Under the pieces are notes generated by a model. The model was given only the letters and a program-made list of their open reading frames with translations, was not told the origin of the DNA and did no database searches. Below are positions 1-6,747 of a stretch of 9,961 bases of DNA, in pieces. Position 1 is the first letter of the stretch; each line of letters starts with the position of its first letter. The position numbers were made by a program, and so were the translations under genes. Source of the stretch: Alphaproteobacteria bacterium (GTDB lineage Bacteria; Pseudomonadota; Alphaproteobacteria; SP197). Where the stretch lies: NCBI GenBank assembly GCA_022822575.1, contig JAJEBJ010000179.1:1-9961 (forward strand), in the 5' to 3' direction.

Positions 1-609
1 CGCATCGCCGACGCAGTGTTCCGAGCCCTGGAAGCGACCGGGCCGGAGCAACTTTCAGCTGGCGGGCCGACAACGGCGGGGCTTCTTCTGTTCGGCGGAC
101 GACGCGCCGACGGCACCTGGACCACTCTTTACGAGGTCCACGGCGGTGGAGAGGGTGCGCGGCACGACCGCGATGGGGCACCGGTGGTCCGGGTCCACAT
201 GTCGAACGTGATGAACACGCCGGCCGAAGTGGTGGAGGCCGAATTCCCCATTCGCATCGAATGCCAGCGACTGCGCCGGAATTCCGGTGGCGCGGGCCGG
301 CGGCGGGGCGGCGATGGGTTGCACCGGGAGTACCGGGTGCTGGCCGATGACATGTCGGTCACGTCGATGTTTGAGCGCCGCGTCGTGCCGCCCTACGGCT
401 TGCAGGGGGGCGATTCCGGCGCGCCCTTCCGCGTCACCATCGCACGTGCGGACGGCAGTCGGTCGGATATGCCTGGCAAGGCGAACCTGCGCCTCGGCAG
501 GGACGACGTGGTGATCGTCGAGAGCTGCGGCGGAGGCGGTTACGGGAGGCCCGAGACGACAGGACCAGGTAAACTCCTGAACAATCAAGACAAGGGAAAG
601 ACGCAGTGA
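1..609 (+). CDS. Hydantoinase B / oxoprolinase family protein, C-terminal part (5' truncated by window)
   Basis: The frame is open from base 1 to the TGA at 607-609 and gives 202 residues, the C-terminal third or so of an N-methylhydantoinase B / 5-oxoprolinase B-type subunit. Family hallmarks are visible in order: the MSNVMNTPAEVVEAEFP stretch, the Gly/Arg run SGGAGRRRGGDGL, SERR-like FERRVVPPYGLQGG, a PGKANLRL motif, and the terminal CGGGGYGRP. In characterised relatives, subunits A and B together perform ATP-dependent opening of a lactam or hydantoin ring in the cytoplasm; an A subunit would be expected just upstream, outside the window. A polar tail of about 18 residues follows the Gly-rich end. 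The stop overlaps the GTG of the next gene in a GTGA arrangement, so the two are probably translationally coupled. The family call is firm. The substrate cannot be read from the sequence. Confidence 0.93.
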   Translation, partial: RIADAVFRALEATGPEQLSAGGPTTAGLLLFGGRRADGTWTTLYEVHGGGEGARHDRDGAPVVRVHMSNVMNTPAEVVEAEFPIRIECQRLRRNSGGAGRRRGGDGLHREYRVLADDMSVTSMFERRVVPPYGLQGGDSGAPFRVTIARADGSRSDMPGKANLRLGRDDVVIVESCGGGGYGRPETTGPGKLLNNQDKGKTQ

Positions 610-1388
610 AACTTGACGGCAAAAAGGCGATTGTCACCGGTGCGGCGAAGGGCATGGGTGCTGCCATCACAACCACGCTCGCGCGCGAGGGTGCCGACGT
701 CGTTCTCACGTCACGTGAATCGGACGCACTCGATCTGGTCGCCGAGGAGGTCCGGGCGATGGGACGTGCAGCCCACGTCGTCGCCTGCGACGTTACCGAT
801 GAATCACAGGTGAAGGCGATGGTGAACCACGCCTTGGATGCCTTCGGCGGACGCATTGACATACTGGTCAATGTCGCGGGCGTCACCGGTCCAATCGAGA
901 CGCCGGTGCAGGATATCGATCTTGCCGACTTCGATCACGTCGTCACGGCGAACGAGCGTGGCACCTTTCTTCCCATCAAGTATGTGGTGCCGACCATGAT
1001 CGCCCAACGGAGCGGCAAGATCGTGAACATCGGCGGCACGTCCGGTCTGCGCGGCTACGCCATGCGCACGGCTTACAGCGCTTCGAAGTGGGCGGTGCGA
1101 GGGATCACACGGACGGTCGCACTGGAAGTCGGCAAGTACAACGTCAACGTCAACGCCGTCTGCCCGGGCATCGTCGAGACGCCACGCATGCAGAAGCTGT
1201 GCGAGGAAAAGGCGCGAGTGCGCGGCTGGACAGTCGAAGAGGTCTACGACGAATACGTTCAGGAGATGGCCCTGAAGCGCGTAACCACGCCGGAAGATGT
1301 GGCCAACGCGGTCCTGTTCATGTCAAGCGACGACAGCCGTCAGATCACCGGACAGGCGATTACGGTCGACGGTGGCTGGGACGTGTGA
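606..1388 (+). CDS. Short-chain dehydrogenase/reductase (SDR, FabG-like)
   Basis: This 260-residue classical-length SDR starts with GTG at 606, overlapping the upstream TGA by four bases. AAGGGA at 592-597 is a well-spaced ribosome site. The Rossmann motif TGAAKGMG is at residues 11-18, CDVTD at 61-65, NVAG at 89-92, the active-site Asn at 116, YSASK with the catalytic Tyr157 and Lys161, and a PG turn after NAVC. The C terminus GGWDV is typical. It should catalyse NAD(P)-dependent oxidation or reduction of a hydroxyl or keto group in the cytoplasm. No acidic residue closes beta-strand 2 (TSRES at 35-39, with Arg37), which hints at NADP(H). The position of the usual catalytic Ser, 13 residues before Tyr157, is Gly144 (IGGTSG); Thr145 and Ser146 lie next to it. 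It probably belongs to the same operon as the hydantoinase. The substrate is unknown. Confidence 0.93.
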   Translation: MKLDGKKAIVTGAAKGMGAAITTTLAREGADVVLTSRESDALDLVAEEVRAMGRAAHVVACDVTDESQVKAMVNHALDAFGGRIDILVNVAGVTGPIETPVQDIDLADFDHVVTANERGTFLPIKYVVPTMIAQRSGKIVNIGGTSGLRGYAMRTAYSASKWAVRGITRTVALEVGKYNVNVNAVCPGIVETPRMQKLCEEKARVRGWTVEEVYDEYVQEMALKRVTTPEDVANAVLFMSSDDSRQITGQAITVDGGWDV

Positions 1389-1507
1389 CCGGGGGTCCAA
1401 CAGAAACATTCGCTCCAAGGGGGTGGTTTCCATCGGAGACACGGCAATCAACAACGATCCTGCCGCACGACCGGAAAGCTGGGTTATCTTTGCACCGTCG
1501 TGGCAGC

Positions 1508-1515
1508 AAGGGAGG
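1508..1515 (+). promoter_or_regulatory. Ribosome binding site that sets the start of the Ntn hydrolase gene
   Basis: AAGGGAGG lies five bases before the ATG at 1521. The frame is also open back to a GTG at 1500, but that start has no comparable site and would place this sequence inside the coding region. ATG 1521 is therefore the start used here. Confidence 0.8.
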
Positions 1516-1520
1516 ACACC

Positions 1521-3131
1521 ATGCCCAGGGCCATGATCACCAGCCTTCAGCCCGATGCCGTCGAAGCCGGCGCACGGGTTCTGCGGCAGGGTGGAAACGC
1601 GGTCGATGCCGCGCTCGCCTGCGCCTTCGTACAGACCGTCGTCGACCCGATGATGTGTGGCATCGCCGGCTTCGGGGCAATGCAAGTCTACATGCCCGGA
1701 CGCGGCATCCATGAGATCATTGACTTTCACGGCCGCGTCCCGGCCGCCGCGACCCCGGACATGTGGCAGGACCGCATTCTGGGCGAGACCGAAGACGGCT
1801 TCGGATTCGTCCTCAAGGACGCCGTCAACGATCTAGGCTACCAGGCGATCACGACTCCCGGCACGTGCCGGGCCTTTGCCGAGGCGAGCCACCGCTACGG
1901 CACCCTGGCGTGGGACGAACTGATCGAGCCCGCCATCGCCTTCGCCCGGAACGGTTTCGTCGTGCGACCGGGCGTCCACGGCTACTGGGCCGCTCCGGGC
2001 CAGCCCGGGCGCAAGAGCGTGCGGGAGCGCCTCGCGTTTTCGCCCGAGGGCCGAGCCATCTACTTCCAGGCCGACGGTGAACTCCACGGCATCGGCAGGA
2101 TGGTCCGCAATCTCGGAATGGCCTATGCCCTGGAGCAGATTGCGCGACACGGCCCGGAGGTGTTCTACGAGGGCGAGATCGCGGCCCGAATCGATGCAGA
2201 CATGAAAGCCAACGACGGCCTTCTCTCGGCCCATGATTTGCGCGCCTACGCCACCGACACCAACGACCCGCTTTGGGGCAGCTACCGCGAACATCATCTG
2301 GCAACGAACCGCCCACCGGGCGGAGGCGTCATGCTCGTCGAGATGCTCAATATTCTCGAGAACTTCGACCTCGCTGCCATGGGCCACAACTCGCCCACCT
2401 ACATCCGCACCGTCGCCGAAGCGATGAAAATCGCGACCGCGGACAAGGACGACCACGTCGGGGATCCGCGTTTCACGGACGTTCCTCTCGAGCGATTGAC
2501 CGACAAGGCGTACGCCAGGGATCGCTCCCGGGCCATTGAGGCCGGCGAGAAGGCGCACGTTGAGCGGATGCCTCTCGCCGAGGCCCACGGTACGACCCAC
2601 CTTGTGACGGTCGACCGCGAGGGCAACATCGTCACCATGACGCACACGCTGGGAATGATGTCAGGTGTCATCACCGAGGGACTGGGCTTCATGTACAACG
2701 GCGCGATGGCGGTATTCGATCCGCGCCCGGGCCGCACGGGCTCGATCGCGCCGGGCAAGGCCCGCTTCTCCTCGCTGTGCCCCACCATCGTGTTCGAGGG
2801 TGACCGCCCCGTCCTGGCGCTGGGTGCCCCGGGAGGCACCCAGATCGCCATGGGCGTGCTGCAGGTCATTCTCAACGTGATCGAGTTCGGCATGAGCCCG
2901 CAGGAGGCCATCCTGGCGCCTCGCTTCTCGGCGACCAGCGACACCATCACCGTGACAGCGCGCATTCCACGCTACCTTTGCGCTGAACTCGAGGACGAGG
3001 GTTATCGCGTCGAGCGCAGCCCGTTCAGCTACGACATTGCATCAGTCCATGCGATCGGGTTCGACTCCGAGGGGTATCCCTCGGGAGGTGCCGACATCCC
3101 CTACGGCGACGGCATGGCCCTCGCGGTCTGA
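1521..3131 (+). CDS. Gamma-glutamyltransferase-fold Ntn hydrolase, probably with a non-glutamyl substrate
   Basis: The product has 536 residues and no signal peptide, so it is cytoplasmic, unlike periplasmic GGT. The fold is clear along its length: GGNAVDAALA near the N terminus, GIAGFGAM, NILENFDL, and the autoprocessing site GTTH with Thr358 as the predicted new N-terminal nucleophile. Cleavage would give subunits of about 357 and 179 residues. Ser417-Ser418 (FSSLCPT) and the oxyanion Gly438-Gly439 (APGGTQ) are kept. Compared by eye with E. coli GGT, the Arg of DFREMAP that binds the gamma-glutamyl alpha-carboxylate is His70 (DFHGRVP). The Asp pair of NNQMDDF that contacts the alpha-amino group is Ala397-Val398. 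It should therefore self-process and hydrolyse an amide, but probably not a gamma-glutamyl one. The gap from the SDR is 132 bases; the genes are co-oriented and may be co-transcribed. Confidence 0.9.
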   Translation: MPRAMITSLQPDAVEAGARVLRQGGNAVDAALACAFVQTVVDPMMCGIAGFGAMQVYMPGRGIHEIIDFHGRVPAAATPDMWQDRILGETEDGFGFVLKDAVNDLGYQAITTPGTCRAFAEASHRYGTLAWDELIEPAIAFARNGFVVRPGVHGYWAAPGQPGRKSVRERLAFSPEGRAIYFQADGELHGIGRMVRNLGMAYALEQIARHGPEVFYEGEIAARIDADMKANDGLLSAHDLRAYATDTNDPLWGSYREHHLATNRPPGGGVMLVEMLNILENFDLAAMGHNSPTYIRTVAEAMKIATADKDDHVGDPRFTDVPLERLTDKAYARDRSRAIEAGEKAHVERMPLAEAHGTTHLVTVDREGNIVTMTHTLGMMSGVITEGLGFMYNGAMAVFDPRPGRTGSIAPGKARFSSLCPTIVFEGDRPVLALGAPGGTQIAMGVLQVILNVIEFGMSPQEAILAPRFSATSDTITVTARIPRYLCAELEDEGYRVERSPFSYDIASVHAIGFDSEGYPSGGADIPYGDGMALAV

Positions 3132-3292
3132 GCAATCCGGCGCCTCTCAACGTCTTGTGCTGTCCGGTGTTCGATCGCACACATTGGAAAGCGAAGTAAC
3201 TGGCCAACGCTCACCGTCGTCCCAACCTGCCGGCATCACAGCCCGAAACGGCGACGGAGAGCGACTCCGAGACGGATGGCATCTTCCCTGAT

Positions 3293-3321
3293 TTGTCACA
3301 TTCCTGAGAATGACATAACAT
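3293..3321 (+). promoter_or_regulatory. Sigma-70-like promoter for the binding-protein gene
   Basis: TTGTCA at 3293-3298 (five of six consensus bases) is followed after exactly 17 bases by TAACAT at 3316-3321 (four of six). The surrounding 60 bases are clearly more AT-rich than the coding flanks. A start near 3328 would leave a leader of about 55 bases ending in the AGGAGGG ribosome site at 3368-3374. This suggests that the binding protein is transcribed separately from the enzymes upstream. The rest of the 252-base gap (3132-3292) shows nothing recognisable. Confidence 0.5.
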
Positions 3322-3327
3322 GTACAT
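3294..3327. promoter_or_regulatory. Possible operator in the binding-protein promoter
   Basis: An imperfect inverted repeat fills the -35/spacer region: TGT(CA)CATTC at 3294-3303 pairs with GAATGACA at 3308-3315, with a two-base bulge and a CTGA centre. Just downstream of the -10 is the 8-bp palindrome ATGTACAT at 3320-3327. Either could bind a regulator controlling uptake. No regulator gene lies in the window, so this rests on position and symmetry only. Confidence 0.3.
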
Positions 3328-3383
3328 AGTATCGAATTGAAATTGCACCAAAACTCAATGCGTGCTCAGGAGGGCCAATCACC

Positions 3384-4520
3384 ATGAACAAGATTCAATG
3401 GCCGTTTCCGAACGGCACTTCCTTGTCATCTGTCGCGCCCGGTGCCAGCCGTCGTCAGGTGCTCGGCACACTGGCGTCAGCCGGCATTCTCGTGACGTCC
3501 GTACCGTTTGTGGGACGCGCTCAGGCATCCGATCATCATCCGCTTGTTTTCACGTGGGACGGGTACAACGTGCCCGAGCTCAACAAGCCCTATAGCGACA
3601 AGTATGGCCGATCACCGGAGTTCTCGTTGTTCGGCGGCCTCGACGAGGCGTTCGCCAAGCATCTTTCGGGCTTCGTTCCCGATATCACCACGCCTGGTGC
3701 CGAGACGATTGAACGGTGGAGGGACGGCGGCATCATCGTGCCCACCGACACCTCGAGGCTCAACAACTGGCCCGATCTGTTCGACGGCCTCAAGACACAA
3801 GCTCCCGCTTTCGAGGATGGACAACAGTGGGCGGTTCCCTTTGCGTGGGGTGGATCGGCCATCGTCTATCGCCCGGATCTGGCACCCGAGTACGCTGACA
3901 ACCCGACATGGGACATCCTTTGGGATCCCAAGTACGAGGGCCGCCTTTCGATGCGTGACGATTCGACGGACAGCGTCGTCACGGCTGCCATCGTTGCCGG
4001 CGTCACCGATCCGTTCAACATGACCGACGACGACATAGCCAGGGTCAGGGCACTCCTGACCGAGCAAAGACCGCTGCTGCGCTACTACTGGAGCGATGCC
4101 ACGTCGATGGAGCAGTCCATGGCGACAGGAGAGATCGTCGCGTCGTACGGCTGGACGAGCTCTGTCTCGATCCTCAAATCGCAGGGTATTCCGGTCGAAT
4201 TCATGGTTCCAAAGGAGGGCATGATCGTCTGGATCGACTTCCTTTCGATCTGCAACGGCGCCACGGCCTCGGAAGAGAAAGTGTACGACTTCATCGATTC
4301 CATGATCTCGCCCGAGAGCGGTGCATTTCTTCTTGGCGAATGGGCAGTAGCATCACCCAATCGGAAGGCCTACGACCTCGTCGACCTGGAGATGGTCAAG
4401 GAACTCGGCCTCGACAATGCCGATGCTGTCACGGAAGCCGGTGTCCTTCTGATTCCGTTCTCCGTCGAGAGTCAGCCCAAGGTCGTCGGCATGTTCGACG
4501 AGGTAAAGTCCGGCTTCTAG
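3384..4520 (+). CDS. Tat-exported PotD-like ABC transporter substrate-binding protein
   Basis: The 378-residue protein starts at the ATG following AGGAGGG (3368-3374). A twin-arginine signal is present: SRRQVL at 22-27, a hydrophobic stretch to about 43, and a likely cleavage site after GRAQA (residue 48). The mature part begins with LVFTWDGYN, the first beta strand and ligand-cleft loop typical of PotD/PotF-like (extracellular solute-binding family 1/8) proteins. Further matches are PDITTPGAETIERWRDGGII, the LNNWPDLF segment, VPFAWGGSAIVYRPD and the hinge-region ASYGWTSSV. Relatives bind polyamines or other small, usually cationic compounds in the periplasm and hand them to an inner-membrane ABC importer. 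No permease or ATPase gene lies within the window, so the partner must be elsewhere. A strong hairpin follows the stop codon. Confidence 0.9.
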   Translation: MNKIQWPFPNGTSLSSVAPGASRRQVLGTLASAGILVTSVPFVGRAQASDHHPLVFTWDGYNVPELNKPYSDKYGRSPEFSLFGGLDEAFAKHLSGFVPDITTPGAETIERWRDGGIIVPTDTSRLNNWPDLFDGLKTQAPAFEDGQQWAVPFAWGGSAIVYRPDLAPEYADNPTWDILWDPKYEGRLSMRDDSTDSVVTAAIVAGVTDPFNMTDDDIARVRALLTEQRPLLRYYWSDATSMEQSMATGEIVASYGWTSSVSILKSQGIPVEFMVPKEGMIVWIDFLSICNGATASEEKVYDFIDSMISPESGAFLLGEWAVASPNRKAYDLVDLEMVKELGLDNADAVTEAGVLLIPFSVESQPKVVGMFDEVKSGF

Positions 4521-4527
4521 ACATCAA

Positions 4528-4574
4528 GAGACCTCTGCGCTGCAATTGACTCGTCTGGGGAGCGCAGAGGTCTC
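4528..4574 (+). terminator. Strong hairpin after the binding-protein gene, likely terminator or 3'-end stabiliser
   Basis: Starting seven bases after the stop, GAGACCTCTGCGCT (4528-4541) is perfectly complementary to AGCGCAGAGGTCTC (4561-4574), giving a 14-bp stem with a 19-base loop. The bases after the stem (ATTCGTAGT) are not a good T-run, so it is not a textbook intrinsic terminator. It may instead block 3' exonucleases or act with Rho. Confidence 0.6.
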
Positions 4575-5014
4575 ATTCGTAGTCCGGTCCATGAAGCAGC
4601 GCATGTGGATGTCTGTGAAGACCGGCACCAGGCACCGCCTGTCATCAGCGCCCGGATATGCTGCAGCGGCAAACGAGCACGGCTTTCGCCGGACAGCTCA
4701 CCACAATTGCAGAGCAGTGCTTCCGGGATGTCGGGCATCTGCCAGAGCCGGAGCTTGAAGAGTGAAGGGACACGAGGCGAGCATGATCGCGCCGTGTCTC
4801 GACCTCGCTCTCGCCGATGTGACGATCGAGTCGTCCTGCTATTGCCGCATGTACACGCAGGCCCGATGAGCGCGGCCCGAACAGGCGAACCTGCCTGACG
4901 TCGCGATGGCGAGCTGGCCGCCCCCGGACGCGCTGAATGGTCCGTCCCTGCCGGCGCTGGAACACGATGGCGCTCGGCGCCTATGCTGGTTGCGAATGAC
5001 GAGGGAAGAGGGCC
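4575..5014. other. 440-base gap with no recognisable gene
   Basis: All frames here are either broken or give compositionally odd translations with no family resemblance. A 28-codon frame at 4783-4869 lacks a ribosome site. The last 15 bases carry a purine-rich ribosome site (AGGGAAGAGGG region, about 5002-5012) for the next gene. The length is unusual for such a compact cluster and may hold decayed sequence or a promoter for the M24 gene, but I see no clear -35/-10 pair. Confidence 0.4.
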
Positions 5015-6250
5015 ATGGTCTTGCCACGTGTGTCGGGCTCGTTCGATCGGGCAACGGCCGAACCCAGCGAACTCGCCTTTCCACGCAGCGAATACGAAGC
5101 GCGCTGGGTCAAGGCCAAGACCCTCATGGTGGAGGCCGGTATAGACCTCCTGTACGCCACTTCGCCGGCCCACATGTGCTGGCTGCACGGCTACGCGGCG
5201 GCCTGGTATCGCACCCACGCGCCGTCGAACTGGGGGGCATGCCAGGGCACGGCCCTGGCGCTGGAGTGGGACGAACCGATCCACTTCGACGCGCTTGGCG
5301 AGGACGCGCTTCTCTTCAAGACATCCGTCGCCGACGACATGCGCTTCTTCGACGATCGCTCGCCTGAAGGTCAGCCGCTCTTCATTGTCAACGAGCTCCG
5401 TGCGTCCGGATTGCTGAAGCCGGGAATGGTCGTGGGATTGGAGCATCGCAGCTTCCAGCCCTGCCGCTGGGTACAGGAAACGATTGAATCGGCCTTCCGC
5501 GACGCCGGCTGCGAGGTCGTCGACGCCAGCATGATCCTGCGACGGGCGCGCCGCCTGAAATCGCCGGCCGAACTGGCCCACATCACGAGGGCCATGGAGA
5601 TCTGCGCGCTGGGCCATGAGGCGGCTTGGCGCACCATCCGGCCCGGCGTGACCGAGCTCGACATACAGGCCGAGATGGCCCACGCAATGTACGCGGCCGG
5701 CGGGGAGGTCTCAGCCATTCCGCTCATGATCCAGTCGGGCGACACCATCGGCGGGCACCAGCTGCCGCGACGGCGGGTCGTGAAGGCCGGCGAGCACCTG
5801 AAGATCGACTGTTCGGGAGTCTGGTTCCGCTACCACGGCAACATGCTGAGAGGGTTCTGGACGGGCGAACCACCGCAAGCGGTGCGCGACCGCTACCGCC
5901 GCTCGGCGGGGTCATGGGACGTCTTCGCCCACGAGGCGCGTGCGGGCCGCCCGGTGCGGGAGGTCAACGCCGAACTGCGGCGCTACTACGCCGAGTGCGG
6001 CCTGGAAGGCAGCCCGGGCTGGTGCATCGGCTACGAGCTGGGGATCGCATTCGCTCCCGACTGGGTCGACGAGTTCAACTTCTCCCACGACGAGGACCCA
6101 CCTGACGATGTGGTCTGGGAAGAAGGATTCGTCGGCAACTTCGAGACTCTCTGGGACACCGGCCTGATCGACACTTACGTCATCGAAGCTGACGGCGCAC
6201 GCAACATTGGCGGACGCGTTCCCTTCGACATCCTCATCTGCGAGGGATGA
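5015..6250 (+). CDS. M24 / creatinase-fold (pita-bread) protein with degenerate metal site
   Basis: This 411-residue protein has the two-domain layout of Xaa-Pro aminopeptidase, creatinase and ectoine hydrolase. An N-terminal creatinase-like domain covers roughly residues 20-160, with the LYATSPAHMCWLHGY segment, and is followed by the pita-bread domain (KSPAELAHITRAMEIC onward). The family His that contacts substrate is kept as His248 (GGHQLP). The five canonical metal ligands by eye are Asp265 (kept), Asn276 (normally Asp), Tyr340 (normally His), Glu377 (kept) and Ile385 (normally Glu). That makes dinuclear metal binding unlikely and puts it nearer the metal-free creatinase mode, although the creatinase Glu in YTALERT is also absent. 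ATG 5015 follows a purine-rich ribosome site. It is probably the C-N hydrolase of the cluster, acting in the cytoplasm. A specific name such as creatinase or DoeA is not justified. Confidence 0.87.
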   Translation: MVLPRVSGSFDRATAEPSELAFPRSEYEARWVKAKTLMVEAGIDLLYATSPAHMCWLHGYAAAWYRTHAPSNWGACQGTALALEWDEPIHFDALGEDALLFKTSVADDMRFFDDRSPEGQPLFIVNELRASGLLKPGMVVGLEHRSFQPCRWVQETIESAFRDAGCEVVDASMILRRARRLKSPAELAHITRAMEICALGHEAAWRTIRPGVTELDIQAEMAHAMYAAGGEVSAIPLMIQSGDTIGGHQLPRRRVVKAGEHLKIDCSGVWFRYHGNMLRGFWTGEPPQAVRDRYRRSAGSWDVFAHEARAGRPVREVNAELRRYYAECGLEGSPGWCIGYELGIAFAPDWVDEFNFSHDEDPPDDVVWEEGFVGNFETLWDTGLIDTYVIEADGARNIGGRVPFDILICEG

Positions 6251-6739
6251 CCGGCAGCGCCGGCGAGGTTGGAGTGCCGACGCGTCGGGTCGAGACCAAC
6301 CCGGCACCGCGGCTGGCGGCGTCCGGCGAACGCTGCCGGGAGACCTTCGATCAGCCGTTGACTTGTGCGGCACAAGTCAAGTGCTCAAGTCGAATCAGGG
6401 TGCCCGTACACCGATCAACCGCCATTGCAGCGGCGTGGAACGGTCAGCGATTGCTTGCCGAAAGGACAGGTCGCCACCGGTGCATCGTGCATGTGGGTCA
6501 TGTCCATTGAGGTGGTGCATCAGATCCACATCGTCGCAGTCGCCGTGCTTGAGGGAGCTGCAGATTCGTTTATCCGGAACATCCCGGTATCGTTGCAAAC
6601 GTTCACCGGCATGATCGCAGTTGAGTGCCATGGCCTTCTGAAGGGAAGGGGTCATGGTGGAGATTGATCGGTTGTGCGGTTCCTGCACGTCGACGTCAAC
6701 AGAATTGCAATACCCAGTTCGGGTACGATGATACTCACT
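6251..6739. other. About 490-base non-coding gap between metabolic and defence regions
   Basis: No frame gives a recognisable product. Short open frames on both strands (for example 97 codons on the minus strand at 6395-6688) show no family motifs. The stretch holds a perfect 23-base palindrome at 6358-6380 and, at its right end, repeated GGGTA half-sites before the nucleotidyltransferase pseudogene. The functional theme changes across it, so it may contain an island boundary. I see no tRNA, integrase or flanking direct repeat. Confidence 0.4.
6358..6380. repeat. Perfect 23-base palindrome (11-bp arms, one central base)
   Basis: TTGACTTGTGC at 6358-6368, one central G, and GCACAAGTCAA at 6370-6380 are exact reverse complements. 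As RNA it could form a 10-bp stem with a three-base loop, but no T-run follows, so a terminator for the M24 gene 108 bases upstream is only possible. As DNA it resembles an operator for a dimeric regulator; the inner CTTGTG/CACAAG arms recall GntR-type sites, which is only a likeness. No promoter pairs convincingly with it. Confidence 0.6.
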
Positions 6740-6747
6740 ATGGGTAC
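6711..6747. promoter_or_regulatory. GGGTA half-site cluster, possible autoregulatory operator
   Basis: TACCC (6711-6715) and GGGTA (6721-6725) form an inverted repeat. A second GGGTAC at 6742-6747 repeats the one at 6721-6726 at a distance of 21 bases, two helical turns. A TTGCAA at 6705-6710 and GATACT at 6730-6735 could be a promoter with a long 19-base spacer. The arrangement suits autoregulation by the winged-HTH protein encoded immediately after, now broken. Confidence 0.35.

Noticed and set aside
1500..1520. GTG at 1500 as an upstream start for the Ntn hydrolase
   Set aside because: It would place the strong AAGGGAGG ribosome site inside the gene and has no site of its own. ATG 1521 fits the site and the family N terminus.
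1833..2645. 270-codon open frame on the minus strand
   Set aside because: It lies fully antisense to the Ntn hydrolase gene, which has clear family motifs. The antisense translation has none.
4783..4869. 28-codon frame in the gap before the M24 gene
   Set aside because: It has no convincing ribosome site and its product resembles nothing recognisable.
4517..5683. 388-codon open frame on the minus strand
   Set aside because: Its longer part is antisense to the M24 gene, and the rest is Arg/Gly/Pro/Ser-rich with no motifs. It is a GC-rich shadow frame.
6300..6340. CCCGGCA/TGCCGGG inverted repeat after the M24 gene as a terminator
   Set aside because: Seven-base arms with a 27-base loop and no T-run are easily expected by chance in GC-rich DNA.
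6395..6688. 97-codon minus-strand frame in the gap, considered as a transposase or integrase remnant
   Set aside because: No catalytic or family motif could be identified, and an overlapping plus-strand frame of similar length is equally uninformative.
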